A program made the position numbers and the translations under genes. Below, in pieces: positions 13,686 to 23,903 of a DNA stretch of 27,273 nucleotides. This stretch comes from a virus. Every line of letters begins with the position of its first letter. The first letter of the stretch is position 1. Location of the stretch: IMG/VR virus record IMGVR_UViG_3300026184_000139, positions 1 to 27,273 of that record; one strand, written 5' to 3'. The notes under the pieces are model-generated. The model was not told where the DNA came from. It did not search any database and saw nothing but the letters and a program-made list of their open reading frames with translations.

Positions 13686-15539
13686 ATGGCTATAAATTCA
13701 ATAAATAAAGATTTTTCAAAAAAACGAAAAGATGTAAATCTATTAGCTAAAGATTTTTCTTCATATAAGCAAAAATTAATAGATTTTTCAAAAACTTATT
13801 TCCCAAATACTTATAATGATTTTACAGAAGGTTCTACTGGGAATATGTTTATAGAATTAGTATCTTATGTTGGTGATGTTCTTTCATATAACATAGATTA
13901 TAATTTTAAAGAATCATTGTTAACTAATGCTTCTGAGGAAAAAAATATTATAAAATTAGCTCAATCATTGGGTTATAAAGTTCCGCTCAGTTCAGGTGCT
14001 GTTACATCATTAAAAATCTATCAGTTACTTCCTGATAATGGAAGTGGTTCTCCTGATTGGAAATATGCATTGAAAGTAAATGATAATATGAAAATTGGTT
14101 CTAATCAAAATTCTGATGTTATCTTTAGAACACTGGAACCTATAGATTTTTCTGATATGAAAGATTTATCAAATGTTGATGATTACTTAGAACTCTATCA
14201 AGAAAATAATGGAACTCCTCAATTTTGGTTAGTTGAATATTACAGGGACATTCCAGTAATAGCTGGGCAAGAAAAGGAATTAACTGTTAATGTTGGCGAT
14301 CCTGAAAAGTTTTATACAGTTGAATTACCTGATGATGATGTAATTGATATTATATCTGTAGTTGATTCGGATGGTAACAAATATTATGAAGTTGATTATT
14401 TAGCTCAAGATAGTATAATATCTCAAATAAAAGTTGATAGAAATGAAGAACCATTTTACCAACCAAAAATATTAAAAGTTCCAAGAAGATTTATTACTAA
14501 AGTAAATAAAAATTTAAAAAAGGTAATTCAATTCGGCGCAGGAACTACAGTTGATATAGATGAAGAAACAATATCTTCTATATTTCAAGCTGATAACAAA
14601 GTTGGAAGTACGGAATTAGCTATAGATCCTTCATCTTTTTCTACATCAAAAACTTATGGAAAAGCTCCAGCTAATACTACATTAACAATAAAATATACTG
14701 TTGGCGGCGGTATTGAATCAAATGTAGGTCAAAATGATTTAACAGATATAAATGAAATTGTATATGCCAACGATACTTCTACATTATCTGATGTAGAAAA
14801 AAATACATTAAATCAGATAAAAACAACTTTAACTGTTACCAATGAATCAAAAGCAAGTGGAGGTAGAGGTAAATTAAGTCCTAATGAAATTAGAGAAAAT
14901 GCTTTGGCATTTTTTAATGCTCAAAAGAGATGTGTGACTGCTAGAGACTATGAATCAAGAATATTCTCTATGCCTTCACGATTTGGAAATATATCAAAAG
15001 TATATGTGGAGAAAAGTAGTGCCCATAAAAATAATACTACAAATTCTCCAACAATAAATTGTTATTTATTATCATACGATAATAATAATAAGTTAACAAA
15101 TTTAAATTCTCAAACAAAAAAGAATGTAAGTATATTTCTGAATGAATTTAGAATGTTGACTGATGGAGTTAATTTACTGGATGGGTACGTAGTTAATATA
15201 GGAGTTGACTTTGAAATATCTGTTTACTCGTCATACAATAAGAGTGAAGTTTTATTAAAAGCTATAGAAACTGTTAAAAATTTCTTTGATATTGATATTA
15301 TGAATTTTAATCAACCTATTTATATTAACGATTTAGAATTACAGCTTGGAAATGTTGATGGAGTTCGAACTGTAAACAGCGTTAAACTGATTAATAAAAC
15401 ATTGGATGATGGTGATTATTCATCAACATACTATCCAATACAATCAGCAACAAGAAATAAAATAGTATATCCATCTGTAGAACCTTCTGTTTTCGAAATT
15501 AAATATCCCAATAGTGATATAAAAGGTAGAGTTAGATAA
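13686..15539 (+). CDS. gp6/Baseplate_J-like baseplate wedge protein
   Basis: A 617-residue protein close to the length of T4 gp6 (660). The N-terminal signature DFTEGSTGNMFIELVSYVGD (about 43-62) with the following helix (LLTNASEEKNIIKLAQSLGY) is typical for gp6/Baseplate_J proteins. So is the later ALAFFNAQKRCVTARDYES (about 412-430) with MPSRFGNISKVYVE. gp6 forms the dimeric ring that holds the six wedges together and relays the conformational change that starts sheath contraction. It starts 6 bases after the gp25-like gene and overlaps the next start (TAATG). Confidence 0.9.
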   Translation: MAINSINKDFSKKRKDVNLLAKDFSSYKQKLIDFSKTYFPNTYNDFTEGSTGNMFIELVSYVGDVLSYNIDYNFKESLLTNASEEKNIIKLAQSLGYKVPLSSGAVTSLKIYQLLPDNGSGSPDWKYALKVNDNMKIGSNQNSDVIFRTLEPIDFSDMKDLSNVDDYLELYQENNGTPQFWLVEYYRDIPVIAGQEKELTVNVGDPEKFYTVELPDDDVIDIISVVDSDGNKYYEVDYLAQDSIISQIKVDRNEEPFYQPKILKVPRRFITKVNKNLKKVIQFGAGTTVDIDEETISSIFQADNKVGSTELAIDPSSFSTSKTYGKAPANTTLTIKYTVGGGIESNVGQNDLTDINEIVYANDTSTLSDVEKNTLNQIKTTLTVTNESKASGGRGKLSPNEIRENALAFFNAQKRCVTARDYESRIFSMPSRFGNISKVYVEKSSAHKNNTTNSPTINCYLLSYDNNNKLTNLNSQTKKNVSIFLNEFRMLTDGVNLLDGYVVNIGVDFEISVYSSYNKSEVLLKAIETVKNFFDIDIMNFNQPIYINDLELQLGNVDGVRTVNSVKLINKTLDDGDYSSTYYPIQSATRNKIVYPSVEPSVFEIKYPNSDIKGRVR

Positions 15540-16573
15540 TGAAATATTTTATAACAAGTTCAAAAGATGCTACAGTATATGATGATCATAAATCACAAAA
15601 TACTGGTATTGACCAAATTTTAGAAGTGAGTAAATGGAGACCTGATACTGGTTATGATAGAATATCACGAGCATTTATTCAATTTGATTTTACAGAAATT
15701 TCTAAATCAATATCCAATGGTGAAATAACAAATCCTACATTTTCATTGGAAATGAAATCAACAAAATTGAGGGAACTACCTTTAGAATTCGATTTGGAAA
15801 TATTGCCTATATCTCATAGTTGGGATATGGGATTAGGTAAACGTCAAGATAATCCATTAACAGTTGATGGTGTGAGCTGGTTATGGACTGATGCATCTTC
15901 TTCTGTTAGTTGGTCAAATGAGGGAGGAGATTTTATAACATCCCAAACAGCCAGTTTTCATTACAATCAATATACAGTTGATTTGAATAAAGATATAACT
16001 AATATTGTTAATAATATTTTAAATGGAGCATTGGTTAACAATGGGTTTGTTATTAAATTCCCTTCCGCATCAGAAGCAGATGGAAATCATTATGGTTCCG
16101 TTAATTTTTTCAGTTCGGAAACAAATACAATTTATAAACCAAAAATATCTGTTGAATGGTATGATAATAGTATATCTACTGGAAGTTTGAATGAAGTTGC
16201 TGATACTGATGATCCATTCGTTACAATAACAAATTTAAAAGCAGAATATAAAATAAATAATACATATAAATTCAGATTACATAGTAGAGAACAATTTCCA
16301 TCATTGACATTTACTTCTGGTTCCGTTCATTCTGTTAATCATTTTTTACCAACAGCGTCAAAATATTCTATAGTTGATAATATTACTGATGAAGTAATTG
16401 TACCATTTAATTCTAATACATTATTAAGTGTAGATAGTAATGGAAATTATTTTAAACAAACATTTAAAGGATGGGAAGCAGAAAGATATTATAGAATTTT
16501 GTTTAAAATAGATGATGGCGATGGAGATGTCAGCATTGTAGATAAAAATTTAATATTTAAATTGGTTGAATAA
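15539..16573 (+). CDS. Virion protein with a DNRLRE-like beta-sandwich domain
   Basis: A 344-residue protein. The first 210 residues resemble the DNRLRE-type beta-sandwich: a start with KDATVYDD and HKSQNTG, then SRAFIQFDFTEIS, a Ser/Trp-rich middle (VSWLWTDASSSVSWSNEG), NNGFVIKFPSASE and the closing FFSSETNTIYKPKISVEW. The rest (about 225-344) is another beta-rich region. Families like this occur in surface and appendage proteins and may bind glycans. Its place in the baseplate operon, with one-base overlaps at both ends, points to a virion part. The precise position in the particle is unknown. Confidence 0.65.
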   Translation: MKYFITSSKDATVYDDHKSQNTGIDQILEVSKWRPDTGYDRISRAFIQFDFTEISKSISNGEITNPTFSLEMKSTKLRELPLEFDLEILPISHSWDMGLGKRQDNPLTVDGVSWLWTDASSSVSWSNEGGDFITSQTASFHYNQYTVDLNKDITNIVNNILNGALVNNGFVIKFPSASEADGNHYGSVNFFSSETNTIYKPKISVEWYDNSISTGSLNEVADTDDPFVTITNLKAEYKINNTYKFRLHSREQFPSLTFTSGSVHSVNHFLPTASKYSIVDNITDEVIVPFNSNTLLSVDSNGNYFKQTFKGWEAERYYRILFKIDDGDGDVSIVDKNLIFKLVE

Positions 16574-17409
16574 TGAGTGATTTTTTAAACCCTTTTTCGC
16601 AATTAAAAATAAGGGAATATAATATAACAAATCTTAAAAAAATTTTAAATATATTTCCTACTCAATTAAAAGTTGAAGAATTGACATCTAATCAACTATT
16701 AGATAAATTACGTTCTATAATTAAAGATAGAGATATTACTATTGAAGAATTATTGGCTCAATTAGCTAACAGGCAAAATGCTTCTGATCAACTTACTGGT
16801 ATAAATGATAAATTATCTGGATTGGCTGATGATTTGAATTTAGGAGAAATTGTTCAACAAACAAGCAAAGATTCGGCTCAGCAAGCAAGAATTCAATCAT
16901 TATTATCTCAAGGGTATGTTCAAATTGGAAATACACCTTTGTATGTGTTGGTAGAATCTTCTCCTACAAGTAATATTAAATTTAATATAAATCATACTGA
17001 TGAAAATGCAGGATTTCCTGAATCAGATTTGAAATCTCCAAGTTCTCTTAAATTTGTAAATGTGAGTAAAACCAATGATGTTTGGTTTATGAAATTTGAA
17101 GATTGGAAATCTAATTTGGATGGTATTTCAATACCAAATGATCCAACGAATGCATTTAGATTAGTTCAATTTACTGATGCTCATAAACGTGCTTATAAAA
17201 TACCCAAAGATTCAGATGTTTCTACATCTGTTAGATTGTATTATAAATCAAAAGGAGATTACAAAGATGCAGGTTTAAAAAGAAGCGGTGAGACAAATGA
17301 ATGGTCTGGGTTTATGAAAATAAGAGCAAAAATTGATAATTCTGATGGTATACATGATATTAAAGGTACTGATATAGGAAATATGAGATTATATAGAGAT
17401 AGAAATTAA
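16573..17409 (+). CDS. Probable baseplate-region virion protein (278 aa)
   Basis: A 278-residue protein. The N-terminal 110 residues are helical with probable coiled coil (LRSIIKDRDITIEELLAQLA). A beta-rich part follows (YVQIGNTPLYVLVESSPTSN, VWFMKFEDWKS) and the end is a strand-rich region closing with GTDIGNMRLYRDRN. It is joined to its neighbours by TAATG overlaps on both sides. The helix-then-beta layout fits a trimeric or elongated baseplate or fibre-attachment component. No named family is recognised. Confidence 0.6.
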   Translation: MSDFLNPFSQLKIREYNITNLKKILNIFPTQLKVEELTSNQLLDKLRSIIKDRDITIEELLAQLANRQNASDQLTGINDKLSGLADDLNLGEIVQQTSKDSAQQARIQSLLSQGYVQIGNTPLYVLVESSPTSNIKFNINHTDENAGFPESDLKSPSSLKFVNVSKTNDVWFMKFEDWKSNLDGISIPNDPTNAFRLVQFTDAHKRAYKIPKDSDVSTSVRLYYKSKGDYKDAGLKRSGETNEWSGFMKIRAKIDNSDGIHDIKGTDIGNMRLYRDRN

Positions 17410-18323
17410 TGGATAGATTAAATTATAAACATATTGAACCAATAGATGATAAAGATTTATCAATTATATTGGATTGTGAGATTCAAGATAATACTGGAAA
17501 TGTCGTTCCTTTGAATGACGTATCTGTAATTATTTCAATATTTGATACTACAAATAATTTCATTAAACAAAAAATTATTTCAGGAAATAATTTTAGATAT
17601 AATTTTCAAAATGAATATCAATTATTGAATTATATATATAATGATATTTTAGACATTGAAGGAAATGATAACTTGAATCCAGGAAAATATAAATTAAGAT
17701 TTTCTTTTATATTAGATACTTTTAATTCTGTTGGTAATAATGATAATAGATTTGTTGTTACGGAAATATCTCCTGATAATACAGAAGTTAGATTGAATCC
17801 TCTTTCTAACGATCAAGATTTTATTGATATATTTAGTAGAATTAAAAATCATAAAAAATCCGATAAAACAATACAATTAAATGAAACGGGATTTATTAAA
17901 TTTAATAGGGATTATATAGATTCTATTTTTTCTGATTCTAATATATCTGATATATTTTCGGATAATCAAATTAAAATAAATGATATGTCATTATCAGATT
18001 ATCTTATTCAGGTTTATAAAAAAAGATCTAATAAATCTACAGAAGCAGAAAAAAAATCTGAGGCTGTTCAGAAAGCAACTGATTCTATTAATAAAATGAA
18101 ATCAAATTTATTATCTAAGAAGGGAGATGCTTTAATATTTATATCAAAATACTTTGAATCAATTAAGAGTGAATTATTTACAAAAATAAATAATACATCC
18201 GTTGATAATCAGCAAAAAATAAATTCAATTATAAATGAATTTAAAATTGACATAAAAAATAAAATGATGGAATTTTTAAATAATTCTATAGATGAAGTTG
18301 TTAATTTAGTTTTGAAAAATTAA
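17409..18323 (+). CDS. Probable baseplate/tail virion protein with Ig-like N-terminus (304 aa)
   Basis: A 304-residue protein. Residues about 12-130 look like one or two Ig-like beta domains (LSIILDCEIQDNTGNVVPL, VSVIISIFDTTNNFIK, PGKYKLRFSFILD). They are followed by FVVTEISPDNTEVRLNPLS, a pattern I recall from tail proteins of marine T4-like phages. The C-terminal 110 residues are helical and Lys/Ser-rich (KSTEAEKKSEAVQKATDSI). It starts on the last base of the previous gene and lies 1 base before the next. A structural role is likely; the exact part is unknown. Confidence 0.6.
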   Translation: MDRLNYKHIEPIDDKDLSIILDCEIQDNTGNVVPLNDVSVIISIFDTTNNFIKQKIISGNNFRYNFQNEYQLLNYIYNDILDIEGNDNLNPGKYKLRFSFILDTFNSVGNNDNRFVVTEISPDNTEVRLNPLSNDQDFIDIFSRIKNHKKSDKTIQLNETGFIKFNRDYIDSIFSDSNISDIFSDNQIKINDMSLSDYLIQVYKKRSNKSTEAEKKSEAVQKATDSINKMKSNLLSKKGDALIFISKYFESIKSELFTKINNTSVDNQQKINSIINEFKIDIKNKMMEFLNNSIDEVVNLVLKN

Positions 18324-18324
18324 T

Positions 18325-18840
18325 ATGGGAATTATACAAACAAATATATCAAAAAATATTACTCAAAATGATAATAAATTATCATTTAAATTGGGTAATA
18401 ATGCAGAATATTTAATGAATATTACGGATGATAAATATTTGATTGGGAAAGATAAACCAGTTGCATATACTACTTATCCTCCTGATAATGTTATTAGTGC
18501 TGGATATAAGGCGAAAATAGTATTCACAGAAAATATAACTGTGGAATTGTATAAAGATGCTGATAATTCTCCATTTTATAAAAAAGATATTGTTGTTAAA
18601 TATTATATACAAACAAAAGATTCTTCATATAATAATACAGTAAATGGAGATACAGGAACGGGTGGTTCGGATACTGGAAGTAATGATACAGGAGGAAGTG
18701 GTGGTTCCGGCACTGGTGATGGTGGAACTGGCGGATCCGGTGGAACTGGTGGAACTGGTAATGGTGATAAAAATATTAGTTTTGATACTGGCAGTATCGA
18801 TGTATTTGGAAAAGATGATAACAGTTTTCAAATTAAGTAA
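18325..18840 (+). CDS. Small virion protein with a Gly/Ser/Thr/Asp-rich linker (171 aa)
   Basis: A 171-residue protein. The first 105 residues form a beta-rich domain (KLSFKLGNNAEYLMNITDD, AGYKAKIVFTENITVELYK, IVVKYYIQTKD). Next is a flexible linker of roughly 45 residues made almost only of Gly, Thr, Ser and Asp (GTGGSDTGSNDTGG and similar units). The last residues form a short strand-like tail (SFDTGSIDVFGKDDNSFQIK). This looks like a folded head tethered by a long spacer. The linker DNA is locally much richer in G than its surroundings. Probably an appendage or adaptor of the large protein that follows 2 bases later. Confidence 0.6.
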   Translation: MGIIQTNISKNITQNDNKLSFKLGNNAEYLMNITDDKYLIGKDKPVAYTTYPPDNVISAGYKAKIVFTENITVELYKDADNSPFYKKDIVVKYYIQTKDSSYNNTVNGDTGTGGSDTGSNDTGGSGGSGTGDGGTGGSGGTGGTGNGDKNISFDTGSIDVFGKDDNSFQIK

Positions 18841-18842
18841 TT

Positions 18843-21800
18843 ATGATAAGAGAAGGAAGTAATAGCATAAAGAAATTTTTTAGTTTACCTGATAAGGTTA
18901 TAGAAGCTCCATTGGATAGGAATATTTTTAATAGAGATAGTAATATTACTATTAAAATTAAAAATAATAATACAGGTACATATGTTGGAAGCAAATCTAT
19001 ACCTATATCTGATGTTTTTGATACTAAAAATTATTTAAGTATTGAATCCGACCATGAAGATAATTTATATACTATATTATTTAAAAGAAATCAAAATGAT
19101 AATATTTCACCATCATCTGTAACTTATAATATTTATGAAAACTTAGAAAATCCAAATGGTACATTTGATAAAAATTCTGTAGCTCAATTCACAATACATT
19201 CTCAGTTTCAAAATGATAAGTTTAGTTATTATATAACTTTAGATAAAAATAACACAAATAGAATATCATTGGATTTCGGTTCATTGGATATAAATACATC
19301 TTATGATTCTAATACTAATGTTACTTTTAACGTTAGTAGTAATAATTACCCATCTTCTATATCAAGAGTTAACCCATCTTCTATATCAAGAGTTATAGGA
19401 ATAGGATTCAAAGAATTTGATAATTCTACAGATAAATCGAAATTTGATTTAAATGCTATTAAAAATGCTATTGAAAATTCTATAGATGATAATTTAAATA
19501 TAAGTAGCAGTAGTGTAAGTGGTTCTGTATCTATAGTAAATAAAGATATTACAGAATCCGAAAGATTTTTGAAATATGGTGTTATTACAAAACAAGGAGA
19601 TAATTTATTAGTTACTAATTGGGTTAATGGTGGGGTGTTGAATCAAGTAAATACTGAAATAGAACCATTAGGTTCCATAGTTTTAAAAATGTATAACAAT
19701 GCGTCTCCATTGAATCTGAAAGATGAAGTTATATTTACAAAATTATATTCTAATGACATTGAATTAGATGTTGATTTTAGTATAGGAGAAATAGGTAATC
19801 AAAAAACACAATTGACTCCTAATTTTAAAAAAGAAGTTGAAAAAAATGTTATATCTGCATTTAATGAATATCAATCATTTGATGAATTAACATTAAGTGG
19901 CTCATCTGTGCAAGATAGAATTATAGATTATTTCTTACAAAATAAAAAAAATAAAGTAGGATTAAATACTGATTTTACTAATTTTAATAATTTTGTAAAA
20001 TTTAGTTCCGCGGAAGAACGATTGGTTAATTTTCATTATAAAATTGAACAGATTGAAACATATACTTCTCAATCAGCTTCCTTATCAGAATCTTCTGCAA
20101 GTACATCATTTATAAAAAATAAATCCACGGATGTAGATGAAAAGATAAGAAATATCAAAAATGGATTTGATGAATACGAATTATTTCTATATAATAATAG
20201 TGGTTCAATTTATGAAAATAAACCATATGTATCATCATCTGATAATATTTTTGCATCATGGCCTAAAAAAACATCTATTGAATTAATATCTGATGGTTCA
20301 TTTGTAACTGCAAGTTTGTGGAATTCGAATGGAGTTAATGATACTGATATAACTCAATCTTTGGCTAGGTTATATAAAAATGGAGAAATTTCTCAAAGTT
20401 TATCATTGAGTTCGAATGAAATATATGTGTTGGAATTTGATGTTGTAAATAATGGATTGCCAGTATCATTTGATTATAATGGAAAAACTATTGTGACTGA
20501 AAAGGTTTTTTCAAGCGGTTCAAATAAATTTGAATTTACAACATCTGGTTCATCTAATTCAAATAATGTTATTTCCATAAAAGGTGCTAATTATGGGGAT
20601 GTAAATAAATTTACTGATATTGATAATATTAGTATTAAAAGGAAGCCAGAATTATATGAAACAACTTCCTCTCAAGTATTAAATTGGTATGATAATTTAA
20701 GAGAAGTTGCAAAGGATTATGATGCAAGAAATAAAGATAGTTTAAAAAATAATACTCCTGAATATATAAGAGATGATGAAGAAAATTCTGATTATATATT
20801 ATTTTTAAATATGATTGGTCATATGTTTGATGGTATATGGTTGTATGCCAATGAGTTAAATAATATATATAATTGGGATAATGATATAACAAATGGATTA
20901 TCAGAAGATTTATCAATTGTTTTATTGGAAGCATATGGAAATAATTTAAATATAGGGTTTTCTGAAAAAGACGCATGGGAATATATTTTAGGAGTTAACG
21001 ATGGCGGAGATAGTATAAGTCAAGATATAGGATTTTCCTTTGAAAAAAGGCAGAAGGAGACTATAAGAAGATTATTAGTGAATCTTCCTTATTTTTTAAA
21101 AAATAAAGGAACATCAAATAGTATTAAAGGATTGGTTCTTTCTTATGGAATTCCATTATCCACAATGTTTATCAGAGAATATGGTACTTTCCAAGGAGTT
21201 AATGGGTTGGAAACAATTTTCACTAAAGAGAAAGAAACAAAAAAATTATATTTAAGTGGAAGTAATAAGAGTATTTCTGTTGATGATGATTACTTAACAT
21301 CTGGATCAAATGCCATTGAGTTTAATTTACAAATATCAGATTACAGTAATTCAGATATAAATTTAGTTAGTGGATCTGATAATGTCAATGGTGGTGGATT
21401 TGAAATTTTTGTGAAATCTGATAGTAATAATACTGGAAGTGTTCATTTATTAATATCTACTGGAAGTAATTCATACGAGTTAAGTTCATCTGTGGGCCCT
21501 CTATATAATGGTAAATTTTGGAATATAGTTGCTCAACAAACGGACAGTGGTTCTTATGAGATTAAAGCATATCAATTTAATAGAGATGATGGCACGTATG
21601 ATTATCAATTAAGTGGAAGTTCATTTATATCATCTTCTATTAGTTCATCAATAGATGATGCCTATAATAGTATTAATAATATACAATTTAATAATTTTAA
21701 TGGATATTTAGATGAATTTAGAATTTGGAATACATCATTTTCTGATGAAGTATTTCAAGAACATGTAAAATTTCCAACATCTGTTAAATTAAATGATCCA

Positions 21801-23225
21801 TTGAAAATACCAAATGCTTTGTTAGCAAGAGTTGATGTGGATTCTTATGATTCAAAATATATAGCAGAAGGTGAAAATAAATTACCTAATTTAGTATTTA
21901 ATCCGTTATATCCAACTAAAGTTACAGCAAGTGGGTTTACTGTAGATGATTTCAAAACTTATACAAGAACTGATTTTATTAGATCTACAAATATTGGAAA
22001 TGAAAAATTAGGTAATAATAAAGTTAGATATCAGTTGACTCAGTCATTAAATGGAGGAGTTCTGACACCTAATTTCAATGAATCATCTGATAACAATGAA
22101 AATGTAAGTTCAGTAAGTGATAGTTATAAATTAACTATAGGATTTTCACCTACAGATATAATAAATGAAATTATTTTACAACATTTCGGTGGAAATAATT
22201 TATTGGATGAATTTGGAGATCCTACCGATAAATATAATGAAACATATTCTGAATTACAGAATACAGTAGAATCATTTTTTAATAATATATCTGAAAATAA
22301 AAAAACAAAATTCTTTATAAATTATATAAGGAATTTTGATAAAACATTATTTGATAATATACATGAATTTGTTCCAGAGAGATCTGATTTATCTACATCT
22401 ATTTTTATAGAACCTCATTATTTAGATAGAAGTAAAGCAAAAAGATTAGGTCAATCTCAAACAGAAGATTTGGCACAACCAGAGGGAGTAGAATCTAATA
22501 CAAATAATGCTTCATCTACAGAAAACACAAATACTAATGATGGAAATCCATTAGTAACAACTACAGAAGAAACATTGGTATCTGATGTATTGTCAGAAGC
22601 AAACGTAAATCAAGCATTAACAGTTATTTCTGAAAATGAAATATTGGATTATTTGAATCAATCTACAGATGTTGTTATATTACAAGATGGGTTTGAATCG
22701 CAAGTATTAAGAAATAATGTTTGGGAAAGTGATTCATCTATTACGATTACAAATAAATACGGAGAGAGATTTAAATTTAAAGTATATAAATTTGATTATA
22801 CTATAGAACTTCAAAACTTAGAAAATCAAATAGGTGCATATTTAAGTAATAATGATTTAGGACATATAGATCCACAAACGGGTAAATTGGTATATGGAAC
22901 TGATAAAACTTATAGTGATTTATCTAGATTATGGAAAAAATATTTTAAATTAAATGATACATTGTTCTTATTAAATTATGATGTAAATCCTATTGATAAT
23001 GCAGTGTTAGTAACATATGAAGATCTTCCAACTTGGTTGCAAGAAGATTTAATATTAAGTGGAGGGACAACATCTCAAAATAAAATTGTTACTAAAAATG
23101 GAATTACATATGAAATTTCTGATGATACTGTGGATGGTGGTTCTGTGGTTGTTACAACAACAACACAAGATAGTAGAACTATTGTTACTGATCCAAATGG
23201 AGATGTGAAATTAACTGTAGAATAA
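18843..23225 (+). CDS. Giant baseplate/tail virion protein with carbohydrate-binding-like and LamG-like domains (1460 aa)
   Basis: The largest gene of the window. Domains by eye: a beta-rich N-terminal third; a CBM-like jelly roll at about 475-600 (IELISDGSFVTASLWNSN ... GEISQSLSLSSNEIYVLEFD ... FTDIDNISIKR); a helical core at about 614-780 with ILFLNMIGHMFDGIWLY and RRLLVNLPYFLKNKGTSNS then YGIPLSTMFIREYG; a LamG/concanavalin-like domain at about 806-977, closing with GYLDEFRIWNTSFSDEV. Later parts include a low-complexity Asn/Thr/Glu stretch (about 1210-1240) and a beta-rich end. I recall the NLPYFLKNKGT segment from large tail proteins of marine myoviruses. T4 gp7 has a similar size and operon place, but homology is not shown. 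The sugar-binding-like domains suggest contact with host surface glycans. A 24-base tandem duplication lies near residue 170. Confidence 0.75.
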   Translation: MIREGSNSIKKFFSLPDKVIEAPLDRNIFNRDSNITIKIKNNNTGTYVGSKSIPISDVFDTKNYLSIESDHEDNLYTILFKRNQNDNISPSSVTYNIYENLENPNGTFDKNSVAQFTIHSQFQNDKFSYYITLDKNNTNRISLDFGSLDINTSYDSNTNVTFNVSSNNYPSSISRVNPSSISRVIGIGFKEFDNSTDKSKFDLNAIKNAIENSIDDNLNISSSSVSGSVSIVNKDITESERFLKYGVITKQGDNLLVTNWVNGGVLNQVNTEIEPLGSIVLKMYNNASPLNLKDEVIFTKLYSNDIELDVDFSIGEIGNQKTQLTPNFKKEVEKNVISAFNEYQSFDELTLSGSSVQDRIIDYFLQNKKNKVGLNTDFTNFNNFVKFSSAEERLVNFHYKIEQIETYTSQSASLSESSASTSFIKNKSTDVDEKIRNIKNGFDEYELFLYNNSGSIYENKPYVSSSDNIFASWPKKTSIELISDGSFVTASLWNSNGVNDTDITQSLARLYKNGEISQSLSLSSNEIYVLEFDVVNNGLPVSFDYNGKTIVTEKVFSSGSNKFEFTTSGSSNSNNVISIKGANYGDVNKFTDIDNISIKRKPELYETTSSQVLNWYDNLREVAKDYDARNKDSLKNNTPEYIRDDEENSDYILFLNMIGHMFDGIWLYANELNNIYNWDNDITNGLSEDLSIVLLEAYGNNLNIGFSEKDAWEYILGVNDGGDSISQDIGFSFEKRQKETIRRLLVNLPYFLKNKGTSNSIKGLVLSYGIPLSTMFIREYGTFQGVNGLETIFTKEKETKKLYLSGSNKSISVDDDYLTSGSNAIEFNLQISDYSNSDINLVSGSDNVNGGGFEIFVKSDSNNTGSVHLLISTGSNSYELSSSVGPLYNGKFWNIVAQQTDSGSYEIKAYQFNRDDGTYDYQLSGSSFISSSISSSIDDAYNSINNIQFNNFNGYLDEFRIWNTSFSDEVFQEHVKFPTSVKLNDPLKIPNALLARVDVDSYDSKYIAEGENKLPNLVFNPLYPTKVTASGFTVDDFKTYTRTDFIRSTNIGNEKLGNNKVRYQLTQSLNGGVLTPNFNESSDNNENVSSVSDSYKLTIGFSPTDIINEIILQHFGGNNLLDEFGDPTDKYNETYSELQNTVESFFNNISENKKTKFFINYIRNFDKTLFDNIHEFVPERSDLSTSIFIEPHYLDRSKAKRLGQSQTEDLAQPEGVESNTNNASSTENTNTNDGNPLVTTTEETLVSDVLSEANVNQALTVISENEILDYLNQSTDVVILQDGFESQVLRNNVWESDSSITITNKYGERFKFKVYKFDYTIELQNLENQIGAYLSNNDLGHIDPQTGKLVYGTDKTYSDLSRLWKKYFKLNDTLFLLNYDVNPIDNAVLVTYEDLPTWLQEDLILSGGTTSQNKIVTKNGITYEISDDTVDGGSVVVTTTTQDSRTIVTDPNGDVKLTVE
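19349..19395 (+). repeat. 24-base direct tandem duplication inside the giant virion gene
   Basis: The unit CCCATCTTCTATATCAAGAG+TTAA at 19349-19372 is repeated at 19373-19395 without a mismatch until the last base. It encodes PSSISRVN followed by PSSISRVI. Being in frame, it adds eight residues to a beta-rich region. Confidence 0.9.
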
Positions 23226-23273
23226 AATTTTATATACTTATATTTATAATAAAGAAATTAAAGAAAGAAAAAT

Positions 23274-23903
23274 ATGGCGTATCTTAATAATAAAACTCAA
23301 ATAGTAGATGCCGTTCTTACCAACAAAGGTAGAGAATTGTTGGCAACGGGTCAATTTAATGTAACTAAATTTGCATTAGCTGATGATGAAATTGATTATT
23401 CATTATATGATTCATCACATCCGCTGGGAAGTGCCTTTTATGGAACAGCGATTGAAAATTTACCTGTAACGGAAGCAGTTCCTGATGAAACTCTTTTGTT
23501 GAGATATAAATTAGTGACTCTTCCAGCAAATACAAAGAAAATTCCTAAAATTGTTTTGGGCACTTCTTCTGTTAATGTAACTGCTGGTGAAAAAGAATAT
23601 ATCGATTTGGGTATATCTACTACACCTCAATTAGATGGAGATAATTTCGGATATACTGCTACTTTATCTGATACTAGGTTGGGAAGATTAGAAGTTGCGC
23701 CTAACGGAACACAATTCGGTGAATCTAGGTTAATTGAAGATCAAGGAGCATCTCGTATCGTACAATCCGTTTCAGCAACTGCTATTAGATTTTATCCATC
23801 TACAGTTGTAAATGTAACTAGAAATGGTACTATTAGAATTACTGGAAATGAAAGTGGTGCTTCTTCTACTATAGATATTACAGTTAAAAAACAAACAAGT
23901 TAA
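23274..23903 (+). CDS. Conserved phage virion protein (209 aa)
   Basis: A 209-residue, beta-rich protein. The start is highly characteristic: NKTQIVDAVLTNKGRELLAT, then FNVTKFALADDEIDYSLYD, PLGSAFYGTAIENLPVTEA. I recall this pattern (DAVLTxxGRxxLA, KFALxDDEIxY) from structural proteins next to baseplate genes in many marine T4-like phages, without a clear assigned role. The rest is a Ser/Thr-rich beta domain ending in TIDITVKKQ. A 48-base gap with an AT-rich leader precedes it, so an extra promoter may exist there. The next gene follows after 16 bases. Confidence 0.7.
   Translation: MAYLNNKTQIVDAVLTNKGRELLATGQFNVTKFALADDEIDYSLYDSSHPLGSAFYGTAIENLPVTEAVPDETLLLRYKLVTLPANTKKIPKIVLGTSSVNVTAGEKEYIDLGISTTPQLDGDNFGYTATLSDTRLGRLEVAPNGTQFGESRLIEDQGASRIVQSVSATAIRFYPSTVVNVTRNGTIRITGNESGASSTIDITVKKQTS

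Noticed and set aside
19288-19296. TATAAATA late-promoter octamer
   Set aside because: It lies deep inside a coding region with no gene start nearby; taken as chance.
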